Shown piece by piece: positions 50,419-58,931 of a stretch of 64,000 bases of DNA (positions within the stretch are counted from its first letter, which is position 1; every line of letters begins with the position of its first letter). The notes beneath the pieces are model-generated. The model made no database searches and had not been told where the DNA came from. It was given only the letters and a program-made list of their open reading frames with translations. Source of the DNA: Ophiocordyceps camponoti-saundersi (nom. inval.) (taxonomy: Eukaryota; Ascomycota; Sordariomycetes; Hypocreales; Ophiocordycipitaceae); the NCBI GenBank assembly GCA_003339415.1, contig PDHQ01000001.1:462167-526166 (forward strand), written 5' to 3'. The translations under genes and the position numbers were made by a program.

Positions 50419-51193
50419 GTTTTTCCAAAGACGGGATTAGTGAGTTGGAAGAGAGATGGATGGATAGTCTCTGCTGTAGAAGTTGTCGGTAGGCTTGGAA
50501 GCGGTCTTGTTGGTCTTCCCCCTTGACATGTACATGGCAATCAACCGTTGGATTCTCGTGACGGCCTCATCCTCGTTGGAAGACACCTTTCCCATCCTAC
50601 ATCGGATCTTTGAAGGCTGGAGTTTAGAATCCCTGACGCTCTATGGATAGGAGCCTGCTCCGTAAAGAGCGGGTATATTGATGTATGTAAATAGGCATGT
50701 GGCTAGCGTCTGGCAGTCTATAGTCTACAGGGGTGTTCCCTATCTCAGTGTATTAGCAGTTTCGAGATTGAAGCCGTATTATCTGCATGTGGATATCTTC
50801 GTATAGACGCGTGTCGCGTGGCAATGGAGTTAAATTAGAGCTGTGCCTACATTCCTACGTCTCTCTATCTTAATCTGAGGTTGATCGTGAAGAGAAGGGT
50901 AGATCTCAATGGCAGATCTGAGAGCCAAGCCTTTCAACTCCGCACAACAGGGGCGGGGTTTCGATTCATTCCATCCAGCCATGGGGGTCATAACAATGAC
51001 GGTTCAGGCAGAGAGGGTCGATATATATACATACGTATATATATATATCTGTAGAGGCGAGGTGAATCACCTTGACGAACTGGACCAGGTATCAATTCCA
51101 ACCACTTAGAAGTAGGCATATAAAGGACTTGGACTTGGCCCTGGATTCATCCTCCTCCCACCTCAATCACCCCCCAACTCACACACACACACG
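50419..51193. other. Intergenic region before the secreted repeat protein
   Basis: No gene is seen. A (TA)n microsatellite lies near 51022-51050, and a TATA-like box precedes the next gene. Confidence 0.5.
51119..51125 (+). promoter_or_regulatory. TATA-box-like element
   Basis: The sequence TATAAAG lies about 70 bp upstream of the ATG at 51194, a plausible core promoter position for a strongly induced secreted protein gene. Confidence 0.4.
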
Positions 51194-52561
51194 ATGCGCG
51201 CATACATCGTCGCCGTCCTCTCTTCACTGCTATCGCAGACGGCAACAGTCGCCGCAAAGCCAACGCCCGAACCCGGCCTCTTCAACTTCAAACCCACGCC
51301 AGTCCAAGTCCTCGAAGCAACGGGAAAGTGGGACGAAGACCACAACTGCGAGCTCAACGACGGCAACGTCTACGACGTCCTGAGCGGCGCGTGGATCAAC
51401 GTCAGCCTCCCGAACAGAGCTCATACCAGCTTCACAAAACCGAAACCCCTGTACCTCTGGAAATGCCCCTACGGCTACGGTGCCGCTACGGGGGAAGTAG
51501 ACGATCAGAAAGGCTGCAAGGTCGACGACGGATCCTTCTTCCTCCCGGATACTTCTCAGTGGACGAAGTTGGCGGAACAGATGTTCGCAGACCAGACAGA
51601 CTTCATCGGTTACCACCCGTCAACCCTTTCACCTCAGCGGCAACCGGGAGAAATCTTCAAATGCCCTCTCTTCCGCAGCCAAGCAACGGGAAAAGTGTAC
51701 CGGACGACGGATTCCCTTTACCGTCCCCCCGCGCTATACGACCCCGAACACTGGGACCCCCCCAGTAAACGATTGTGGTGCCAGACAACCGGCGGAGGCT
51801 TCTACGATCCGGATTCGAAGCAGTTCCGAGGCCGCAGCGGTACCACCGGTCAAGTCCTTCCGCCCCCGGAGGAGCCGGCGGAACTCTTCAAATGCCCTCT
51901 CTTTCACAGCGAAGCAACGGGAAAAGTGTATACAACGATAGATGCACTTGACAGTCCCCCGGAGCCATACGACCCGGAACACCAGGAGCTCTCTGATAAA
52001 CAATTATGGTGCCAGACAACCGGCGACGGCTTTTACGATCCGCATTCGAAGCAGTTCCGTGGCCTCAGCGTGGAAGATAGCAAAGCTCTCATCCCCGAGC
52101 CGGGTAACCGGCCGTCAAGCCCTGCCGCCCCGAAAGAACCGATGAAACTCTTCACATGCTCTCTCTTCCAAAGCGAAGCAACGGGAGAAGTATACATGAC
52201 GACGGATGCACTCAGTCCCCCGGAGCTGTACGATGCGGAACGTTGGAAGAGCCATGGCAAACGATTGTGGTGCCAGGTCACCGGCGGAGGCTTCATCGAT
52301 CCTCATTCGAAGCAGTTCCAGGGCCTCAGCCTGGAGGGTAGCAAAGCTCTCCCCGAGCCGAAAAAGATGGAGCAATGTTGGCTTGCTATCCTCTCGCCGA
52401 ATCATCTGGTGCAAGGCAAAAAGCTGAATTCTGAGTCGGCCACGACAGACTCTTCGAACGAGATTGATCATGGTCCGGTAAATGATGGCAAAGAGCCAAA
52501 TCCTGAGTCGAACATGATAGACTCTGGCTTCAGGCCTATTCCTATACCCCAGGCCCAGTAG
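51194..52561 (+). CDS. Secreted protein with tandem cysteine-containing repeats
   Basis: A single-exon gene of 455 residues, family not recognised. A signal peptide is evident (MRAYIVAVLSSLLSQTATVAA, cut near residue 21). The N-terminal part has KWDEDHNCELNDGNVYDVL and LYLWKCPYGYGAATGEV. Three repeats of about 75-88 residues follow, each with a FKCPLF-type start (Cys157, Cys234, Cys322; the third reads FTCSLF), an ATGKVY-type motif, a PP-LYDPEH-type stretch, an LWCQTTGGGF motif with a second Cys, and DPHSKQF. Two Cys per repeat suggests one disulfide in each. The first block at about 90-130 looks like a more distant copy. The C-terminus is Ser/Asn/Glu-rich and unstructured. It could be an effector or a cell-wall protein; nothing here decides. 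The repeats are conserved in protein and DNA, suggesting recent duplication within the gene. Confidence 0.8.
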   Translation: MRAYIVAVLSSLLSQTATVAAKPTPEPGLFNFKPTPVQVLEATGKWDEDHNCELNDGNVYDVLSGAWINVSLPNRAHTSFTKPKPLYLWKCPYGYGAATGEVDDQKGCKVDDGSFFLPDTSQWTKLAEQMFADQTDFIGYHPSTLSPQRQPGEIFKCPLFRSQATGKVYRTTDSLYRPPALYDPEHWDPPSKRLWCQTTGGGFYDPDSKQFRGRSGTTGQVLPPPEEPAELFKCPLFHSEATGKVYTTIDALDSPPEPYDPEHQELSDKQLWCQTTGDGFYDPHSKQFRGLSVEDSKALIPEPGNRPSSPAAPKEPMKLFTCSLFQSEATGEVYMTTDALSPPELYDAERWKSHGKRLWCQVTGGGFIDPHSKQFQGLSLEGSKALPEPKKMEQCWLAILSPNHLVQGKKLNSESATTDSSNEIDHGPVNDGKEPNPESNMIDSGFRPIPIPQAQ

Positions 52562-53358
52562 ACTGAGGGTAGTAAGGCTCGGGTATCCAGGTAGGTAGAT
52601 ACTGTAACATTAGTTAGCATGATTTCAGGGCGTTTCAAAAGTAGGTTCTCGAAGAGAGGAAGACGTTGTGAGAAGGGGAGAGAGGAAGAGACAGATGGAA
52701 CAGAGAGAGGGAGAGGGATATAGACAGATGGAGACTGCTAATAAGGAGAAGGCTTGACTCGAAATGTCCCGGTCTGTCTTGAGCTTATCCCATCTTAACT
52801 TGACTAACTGCATAATATATGTATGCTACCTCTGCTTAAGCCTTAAATTAATTGTAGGCGTCGCTCCCTGACTTGACCGGGAGGTTCTTGACTTCTTCCA
52901 CTACTAGGGTTAGGGTTCTGTCTCCCACCTCGCCATGCATATGTCATACATGATTTCAAACCCCAGTAGTATGTGAGGCTGCTCTCAAGACATATAAAGA
53001 TATATACGTATGATCCGTATCTGGGAATGAGCCTATTCTCCGGGAGAGAAAGGGACGGTGAAGCTCATCGAGGAGATGACATTCGGCTGTGTCAGTACAC
53101 GGGGAAAAGCCGGTGGAAAGAATCTGCATGGGTGACAGGATGGATGTCGACGTGTGCATGCATATTTGATTTTCATTAGAGGTCATAGCTAAGAATCAAC
53201 CACAGCCATGAATGAGATGACAGGTCGTACGCAGCTACAGCGCATTTCCTACGTGTTTAGCAGGTAGGTAGTAAGAGTGAAGCATTCCCCCCTTTCGCCT
53301 CACATCTCCCCCTCCCCGCCCCCTAACACCAGCCTACCTACCTCACCACCAGGAGTAG
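52562..53358. other. Intergenic region
   Basis: No gene is seen. It contains GA-rich sequence at 52670-52730, two copies of a TAGGGT hexamer near 52905-52918, and poly-C tracts near 53360 at the end of the ABC gene. Confidence 0.5.
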
Positions 53359-55158
53359 TTAGTACACCCTCCCCCCCCCCCCCCAAACACCATCCCACCG
53401 CCTCTCATCCTCCCCCAACGGCCCCTCCAACCTCCCAAACCTCGGCCCCCGCCCCGACCCAGCAGACGGAAGACAAACCCAATCCCTAACACAGTCGGGA
53501 ACCTCCTCTTTAACATGCGAGATGCAAACCAGCGTCTGCTCCCCCGTCAGACCAGGATAGGAAACGCCGTCTCCGTCGTCGCAGCTCGTCCCCTGGCCGT
53601 GGGCGAGGAAGCGCATGCACTTATCCCGCACCGCGGCGTCCATGCCGCTGAAGGTCTCGTCTAGGATTAGTAGTTGCGGACTCTTGAGGACGCGTCGGAG
53701 GAAGAGGATGACGCGCTGGGCGCTCGACGAAAGGTCGCTCATCACCCGTTCATCCGCCCAGCTGACGTCGACCGCACCCTCAGGCCACAGCTCGGGCGCA
53801 AACCATCGCAGCGCAGCCACGACTCTGCCCCTCTGCTCATCGGTGAGTCGTCGTCGCCCGTGGTTAGGACCGTACCAGCCTCCCTCCAGCACCGCCCTGA
53901 CGGTACCCCTGCTCCGGGAGACGAGCCGGTCCACCTCGGGGCTCGAGACCGAAACGGCATCTTGAACGGTCCAGTAATCCAGCCGAGGCGCGTCCGAGCC
54001 GGCCTCGGCAAGGAAGCTCTTCCCGAATAGCTTGATGGGAAGCGAGTAGACCTGCGGATGCTCGGCGCTGAGTAGAGACACCATCGTCGTCTTGCCCGAT
54101 CCGTTGGGCCCGAAGACGGCCCAGCGCTCCCCTCGCCGTATCGTCCAGACCATGCCGGCCTTGTCGCCCCGCTGCGTCTTCTGCGTCCAGTCTCCCAGCG
54201 CGACCTTGTCGCCGTAACGGACCTGGCAGCCGTCCATCTCGACCACAGGCTCTGCGCTCGCGTCGACGGGAGCTGGAGGGGTAGCCGTTCCTGTAAAGGC
54301 AGCCGACAGCGACGGTCCAGGTCTTCTGCTTTTCTTTAAGAATACGCGGATATGCTGCTCGGCTATGTCGTCCATTTTCCTTTCTCCAAGTTGATCTTCC
54401 AGCTCGGAGAGGACAACCTCTTTAGAGCCCATCGCCCTCTTTCCTCCCAAGTAGACCAGATGGGTGATCCATTCCGGCAGAGGATCCTGCGGCCTCGCAC
54501 ACATCACGAGCCGAGTCTCCCCCTTTGCAACCAACGAAGCAAACAAACAGCTCAACTCACGAGCCGTCCCGGGATCCAGCCCCATAAACGGCTCGTCCAG
54601 AAGCAAGACCTCAGGCCCCGTCAACAAAGCGCGCGCGATCCTCGCCCTCCTCGTCTGGCCGTTACTGAGAAAGACAACGGGCGAGTCTAAGAAGCGACCG
54701 AGGCCAAAGTCCGCCGCGGTCCGCTCTACCAACTCGGCAGGTAGGGGGCTCTCCTTGTCTTCACCGACGTTAACCTGCGTTCGGCCCCGTAGGTAATCGC
54801 CAAGACAGAAGTCTGCAGCGTCTCGCTTCGACTCGTACCGCGCAGAAACGTACGTATCCTTCACGTCGGCCAAGCTTTCCTGCGCCCCGGAGCCGAAGCC
54901 GACGTAGCGCATGGCATCGAGGGGACTCCGCCGCCGCGCCGTAAGATATGGGAACGATCGGGCGCTTGGCGGGTCGCATTGGAGCCTCCCCGCCAGGATC
55001 TGCAGAAAGGAAGACTTGCCCGACCGCGACGGGCCGACGACGCACCAGTTGGACAGTGTTGTGCTCGGCAGCTCGAACGTGAGGTTCGTCAGCACCGGCG
55101 CCGAAGAACGGTGGTTGTAGAAGCTTCCATTGACGATCCGGACGAGCGGGGGCCGCAT
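53359..55158 (-). CDS. Soluble twin ABC ATPase (ModF/PhrA-like)
   Basis: Two nucleotide-binding domains in one chain of 599 residues, with no membrane segment, single exon. This architecture in fungi is usually annotated as a ModF/PhrA-like ABC ATPase, sometimes predicted mitochondrial; its substrate and partner are unknown. Domain 1 has Walker A GPSRSGKSS (42-50), signature LSNGQTRRARIARALL and Walker B VLLLDEPFMGLDP. Domain 2 has Walker A GPNGSGKTT, a less usual signature DLSSSAQRVILFLRRVL, and Walker B LLILDETFSGMD. The ATG at 55158 is the first in frame after an upstream stop; a longer reading would need a TTG start. The poly-Gly end (GVWGGGGRVY) comes from a poly-C run on the + strand. 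It is divergent from UMP1, with 312 bp between starts. Confidence 0.87.
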   Translation of the reverse strand: MRPPLVRIVNGSFYNHRSSAPVLTNLTFELPSTTLSNWCVVGPSRSGKSSFLQILAGRLQCDPPSARSFPYLTARRRSPLDAMRYVGFGSGAQESLADVKDTYVSARYESKRDAADFCLGDYLRGRTQVNVGEDKESPLPAELVERTAADFGLGRFLDSPVVFLSNGQTRRARIARALLTGPEVLLLDEPFMGLDPGTARELSCLFASLVAKGETRLVMCARPQDPLPEWITHLVYLGGKRAMGSKEVVLSELEDQLGERKMDDIAEQHIRVFLKKSRRPGPSLSAAFTGTATPPAPVDASAEPVVEMDGCQVRYGDKVALGDWTQKTQRGDKAGMVWTIRRGERWAVFGPNGSGKTTMVSLLSAEHPQVYSLPIKLFGKSFLAEAGSDAPRLDYWTVQDAVSVSSPEVDRLVSRSRGTVRAVLEGGWYGPNHGRRRLTDEQRGRVVAALRWFAPELWPEGAVDVSWADERVMSDLSSSAQRVILFLRRVLKSPQLLILDETFSGMDAAVRDKCMRFLAHGQGTSCDDGDGVSYPGLTGEQTLVCISHVKEEVPDCVRDWVCLPSAGSGRGPRFGRLEGPLGEDERRWDGVWGGGGRVY

Positions 55159-55470
55159 CGTGTACCGCAATGGCCCGGCGCCGACTGGGACGTCCCTGCT
55201 GGAGACCCAAGACGAAGCTCGTCCCCTGATATTTATTTACACGCTTAGCTGAGGTTCGTCTTCGCCAGGAGGGTAGCTCCGGGTTTCGGACCGTTGCGGC
55301 AGTTACGTAAGCCGGCCTGCAGCCTGCAGCCTATCTACCTCCCATCCGTCGCAGCTCACTACGCGTCGTCAGTGACTTCTCTCTCTCTCATCCAGCTCAA
55401 CTCCAGCATTTCGAAAAGGCCCATCGTCTTTCCCCTCAAGGAAGCCCGAGACTCACTCAGAAAAGCCACA
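55159..55470. promoter_or_regulatory. Shared divergent promoter of the ABC ATPase and UMP1 genes
   Basis: The region of 312 bp separates two divergent ATGs. The UMP1 side has CT-rich sequence (tctctctctcatcc) that could be a transcription start region. No proteasome-type PACE element is recognised. Confidence 0.4.
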
Positions 55471-56004
55471 ATGGTAAGGAGAAACACTCACCATGAAAAA
55501 TCTCTCCGGAAATCACCAACCAATCTAATCCACTCCCCTCAGTCGATGCGCATAGCCCCCCCAAGCTCCCACGCCACAACCTTCAACCAAACGACGACCT
55601 CAGCCCCCTCAGCGCCAGGGATCCACGACACCCTCCGCGAAGGCCTCGGCCCCGCCGCCGCCGTCGAAGATGCGGACGACAGGACAAAGCAGCAGCCCGT
55701 CTCCAGCCACCCGCTAGAAGCCCGCCTCCGAAACTGGGAAGCAACGCAGCACGAGCTGCGCATGGCCTCGCTGCGTCGAACCTTTGGCGTCGCCGAGCCC
55801 GTCCGTCGAGGCATGGAACTCAAGATGGTCCGCAAGGGCGACTGGCGTCCCGCCGAGCTCAGGTCTGGCCTGCCCAGCGTCCACGAGGATATCCTCAGGG
55901 GCACGGACGGCTCCCTCACTTGGGAAGATATCTTTACTGGCGACGAGACGGCTGCCGTCGTCAGCTTCCATCAAGAGATGGACAAGAAGCTTCGCATTGA
56001 ATGA
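55471..56004 (+). CDS. UMP1: Proteasome maturation factor UMP1
   Basis: A chaperone trapped inside half-proteasomes that coordinates beta-subunit maturation and is the first substrate of the finished 20S particle. The model joins 55471-55473 and 55543-56004, giving 154 residues. The first coding exon is just the ATG, followed by a 69-nt intron (GTAAGG to CTCAG); reading on without splicing would give an unrelated basic peptide. Family features are clear: SMRIAPPSSHATTFN at the N-terminus, GIHDTLREGLGP, HPLEARLRNWEATQ, and the C-terminal motif LPSVHEDILRGTDGSLTWEDIF with FHQEMDKKLRIE. Length fits fungal Ump1. Confidence 0.94.
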   Translation: MVRRNTHHEKSLRKSPTNLIHSPQSMRIAPPSSHATTFNQTTTSAPSAPGIHDTLREGLGPAAAVEDADDRTKQQPVSSHPLEARLRNWEATQHELRMASLRRTFGVAEPVRRGMELKMVRKGDWRPAELRSGLPSVHEDILRGTDGSLTWEDIFTGDETAAVVSFHQEMDKKLRIE

Positions 56005-56608
56005 GCATAGCGTTGCGCGCTTGAGGGGGGGTTTGGGACAATATACCGCAAGTTTATATCAGCCTATTGACCCCCCAGCAAAAACGTTGTAGCCTCATCT
56101 TCTCCATCTACACGACCCGTAGCACCATTGTATGTATGTTTGTATGTATGAAGCGAGGAAGATGTCCTTCACTGGAACAAAGTGAATTCGTACAAGCCAG
56201 TGCGCCCACGTAGACTCCGGTTTCTCCATTCCCAGCCCCGCGGTAACGCTGCCCAAGATTCCTTCCTTACCGCTTCGAACAAGGTGACGAAGAAAAATCA
56301 CATACGAGAAGGGAAGAGACACAGAAAAAAAGGATGGGAAGAGAGGATGGCCGCCAAGGAAAGGGTGAGGCAGAAACAATGACCAAAAAGGCCAGAGGTC
56401 AAAAAACAATGTATGTACGGCTTGACAGCGTCTCCTGATCCTCGCATTATTAAGAGGACGTCACGCATGCAAGGCAGGCAGCATCGCCAGCAATTCTCTC
56501 GGGGCTAATCGGAGGAAACCTGGCCCGTGCAATGCCGGCGTGCAACCCTTTGTGTTTCTGCGCAACGTATTCGTCGCACGCGTGCAAGTCGACCGGCAAA
56601 CCGACCCC
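56005..56608. other. Intergenic region between UMP1 and the UBL protein gene (convergent)
   Basis: It holds the two 3' untranslated regions and a short GTAT run at 56130-56150. No gene is seen. Confidence 0.5.
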
Positions 56609-57431
56609 TCATAGGATGACGCAGCAGCCGTTGCCGGATCGAGACCGCTGGCCGTCTCCGACACCCGGAGGAAGACTCTTTCCTCCGGTCTTGGGTTCTT
56701 CGTCGTCGAGGTCGGAAGGACGGATGCTCATGTGTACGACATTGGGATTCTCGTTGCTGAACTGGTATTCTGTGCGGCATCGGTTAGCAGATAGAAGTAC
56801 AAGGAGACGGCGTCGGAGCTCAAGTCGCCTAACTTTTTAGTTGCTCCTTATCCTCCAAGAGCTTTCCAAAGTGGATGAGACGGATGCTACTGGGGCTATT
56901 GGGTTTGGCCTCCCAGTCGGTCCGCCACTCCCGCAGGATCAGCTCCTTCAAGGTGTAGACGCTGATGCTGAAGGGGTCAGGGTGGCCGTCGCTGGTCTCG
57001 TCGGGTATGACGACGTTCCTCCGGGCCAGATACTTGGCATCTATCTTGTAGGGATGGCGGCTTCCGGATGTCAACAGGAGCGTAATGATGCACACGGGAC
57101 CACTGTCGCCCCCAGCAGGGGCCGCAAGCCTGTTGTCTTCTTGGGCAGGGCCGATAGCAGCCAAAGATTCGCGCCTCTGCTTGGTAGTGCTGTCTTGATC
57201 CCTCTCCTTGCCTTTTGACAACGGACGGGAGTCGGACGCGGCGTCGGGTGCGTCGTCGTCGTCGCTGTGGGAAGCCGGCGGCGCCGCGGTATCATCCCTG
57301 CCTCCAGCAGCCTCGATTTCGTCTCCGAGCCGAGACGGCTGAGCAATATCCTTCATCGGAACCATTTCTCCCATGGGCGGCAGATGCGGAGCGGCCGTCG
57401 CCGACGACGTCTTGTGCTCGTTGGAATCCAT
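56609..57431 (-). CDS. Membrane-anchored ubiquitin-fold protein (UBL3/MUB-like), prenylated
   Basis: A ubiquitin-like protein carrying a C-terminal lipid anchor; in animals (UBL3) and plants (MUB) such proteins sit on membranes and recruit ubiquitin-pathway or vesicle partners. The model joins complement 56834-57431 and 56609-56769, giving 252 residues with a 64-nt intron whose donor is GTTAGG. Residues 1-110 are disordered and acidic/serine-rich. The ubiquitin fold covers about 112-215, with ITLLLTSGSRHPYKI, TLKELILREWRTDWE, SIRLIHFGKLLEDKEQL and NVVHMSIRP. It ends GNGCCVIL: the same CCVIL ending as UBL3, a CaaX box predicting prenylation at Cys249 with a second, possibly palmitoylated, Cys. 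The ATG at 57431 is the first conventional start in frame. Confidence 0.88.
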
Positions 57432-57887
57432 GTTGAACAGGCAATCGCAGCGACTCGGGGCCAAGGAAGCGGCGGGAAGAGGCCGACTCAATTCATAGAT
57501 CCGCGACAACTGGGGAGGTCGAAACAGTTAAGGAAAAGACTGGGTCAGACAGGGTGTCGAGAGCGACTATTGATGGCAGGGAGATGAGATGCGAGGAGCT
57601 GCTGGTCGAGTAGCACCGAGGAAAGCGGCAAGCCCAGTGAGGACAAACAGACAAGCCGGGACGAAGAGCCCATGAAACGGGTTGACGATGGTGGGATCGT
57701 GTTTTTTTTTAAGGGGGGTGTGTATTAATTCGAGGCAAACCGCGCGAACGGGCCGGGGCTCGGCGGACGCTTTGAACGCGTCGATTCGTCAGCCCAGGGA
57801 CGGGAGAGCGTCGAATAGTTCGACAGCAAATGACGGAAGGGAGAAGAAGGGGGGGGAGGGGCGGGACACGAAAGAGATGAACGGAGA

Positions 57888-57918
<31 letters not shown>

Positions 57919-58931
57919 GCCGAAAGAAATCAGGGACGGCAAGGTCAAGGAGATAGTAGGTAGTATGTAGGTAGTACCTCAGATGGATGGATTAACCTGG
58001 CCCGGAGGCCGAGGCTTTAGCGGCGCTGCGAGCGGACGGCTAAGACGCAGACGTTGAGACAAAAGAAAGAGGCGCGCCGGATGTGAGAAGAAGAAGAAGA
58101 GGAATGATGAGGAGGAAGAATAGCAGAGGAGTATGTATGTATGTAATGTGCCGGGGGGCCAAGATGGATGCAGGAGTGAGAGAAGAGAGAGGGAGAGGGA
58201 GCGGGAGAGAGAGAAAGAGAGAGAAGAGAGGCGGAGGAGGTGGTTTCAAAGCAGCGGCCCTCTCTCTAGGCTGGGGCTGGAGATGTGGCTAAAATCCAAC
58301 GTCTTGTGTACCTTGCATGTCTGCGGAGAGGAACCCAAGCGATTGTATCTCTCCGCAGCAGACGGCGCGGGCCGGACACATGTCTGGTAAGTACCGGGCT
58401 AGGTACACCGTACTACTGCGCGGGCCAACGGGGAAGCTAAGACGCCACGTCTTCCAACGGACCTCGTCGAGAAGATGGGGATGAGAAGAGAAGAGAGAGA
58501 TGAAGAGAGGGAGAGGGAGAGAGAGAGAGAGGGAGAGAGTCGGCAGAGCGTGAGACGTGCATGCATGCATATGTATCTGTTCACCAGCATGTACGTATGT
58601 AATGTGACTTTTGTGCATGCGTTGTACATGTATTTTCTATGCATCTTCTTTATCGTGCACGGTTCGCGTGTTGTTGAAGAAGAATCGAAGCTGAAGATCA
58701 ACCAGATGATGAGGGGGAAAAACGGCGACAGATGGGAACTCGTACTTGTCTCGCATTCACTCATGCACACATATGTACCTATGTATGTATGTACATCCCA
58801 TTCATTCATTCAATCATACATACTGTATGTACATGCCCGTCGGCAGATATTATATACTACTAGGTATTCCTCCTAACTGTACGGATACGGATACACAAAG
58901 CACAGTGGCTGGCTTTCCATCTTAGCACCAC
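57432..58931. other. Intergenic region with GA microsatellites
   Basis: It contains (GA)n at 57893-57917 and 58185-58230, GAGA-rich sequence at 58480-58540 and GTAT runs at 58130 and 58780. Frames are repeat translations. This is the 5' side of the UBL gene and the 3' side of APL2. No RNA gene is recognised. Confidence 0.55.

Noticed and set aside
52905..52918. Two copies of the telomere-like hexamer (TAGGGT)
   Set aside because: Two units are expected by chance and there is no longer array or subtelomeric gene family here.
55471..55541. UMP1 N-terminal extension MVRRNTHHEKSL as the normal protein start
   Set aside because: The sequence starts with a good GT donor and ends with a CAG acceptor; removing it gives the conserved M-SMRIAPPSSHATTFN start of UMP1.
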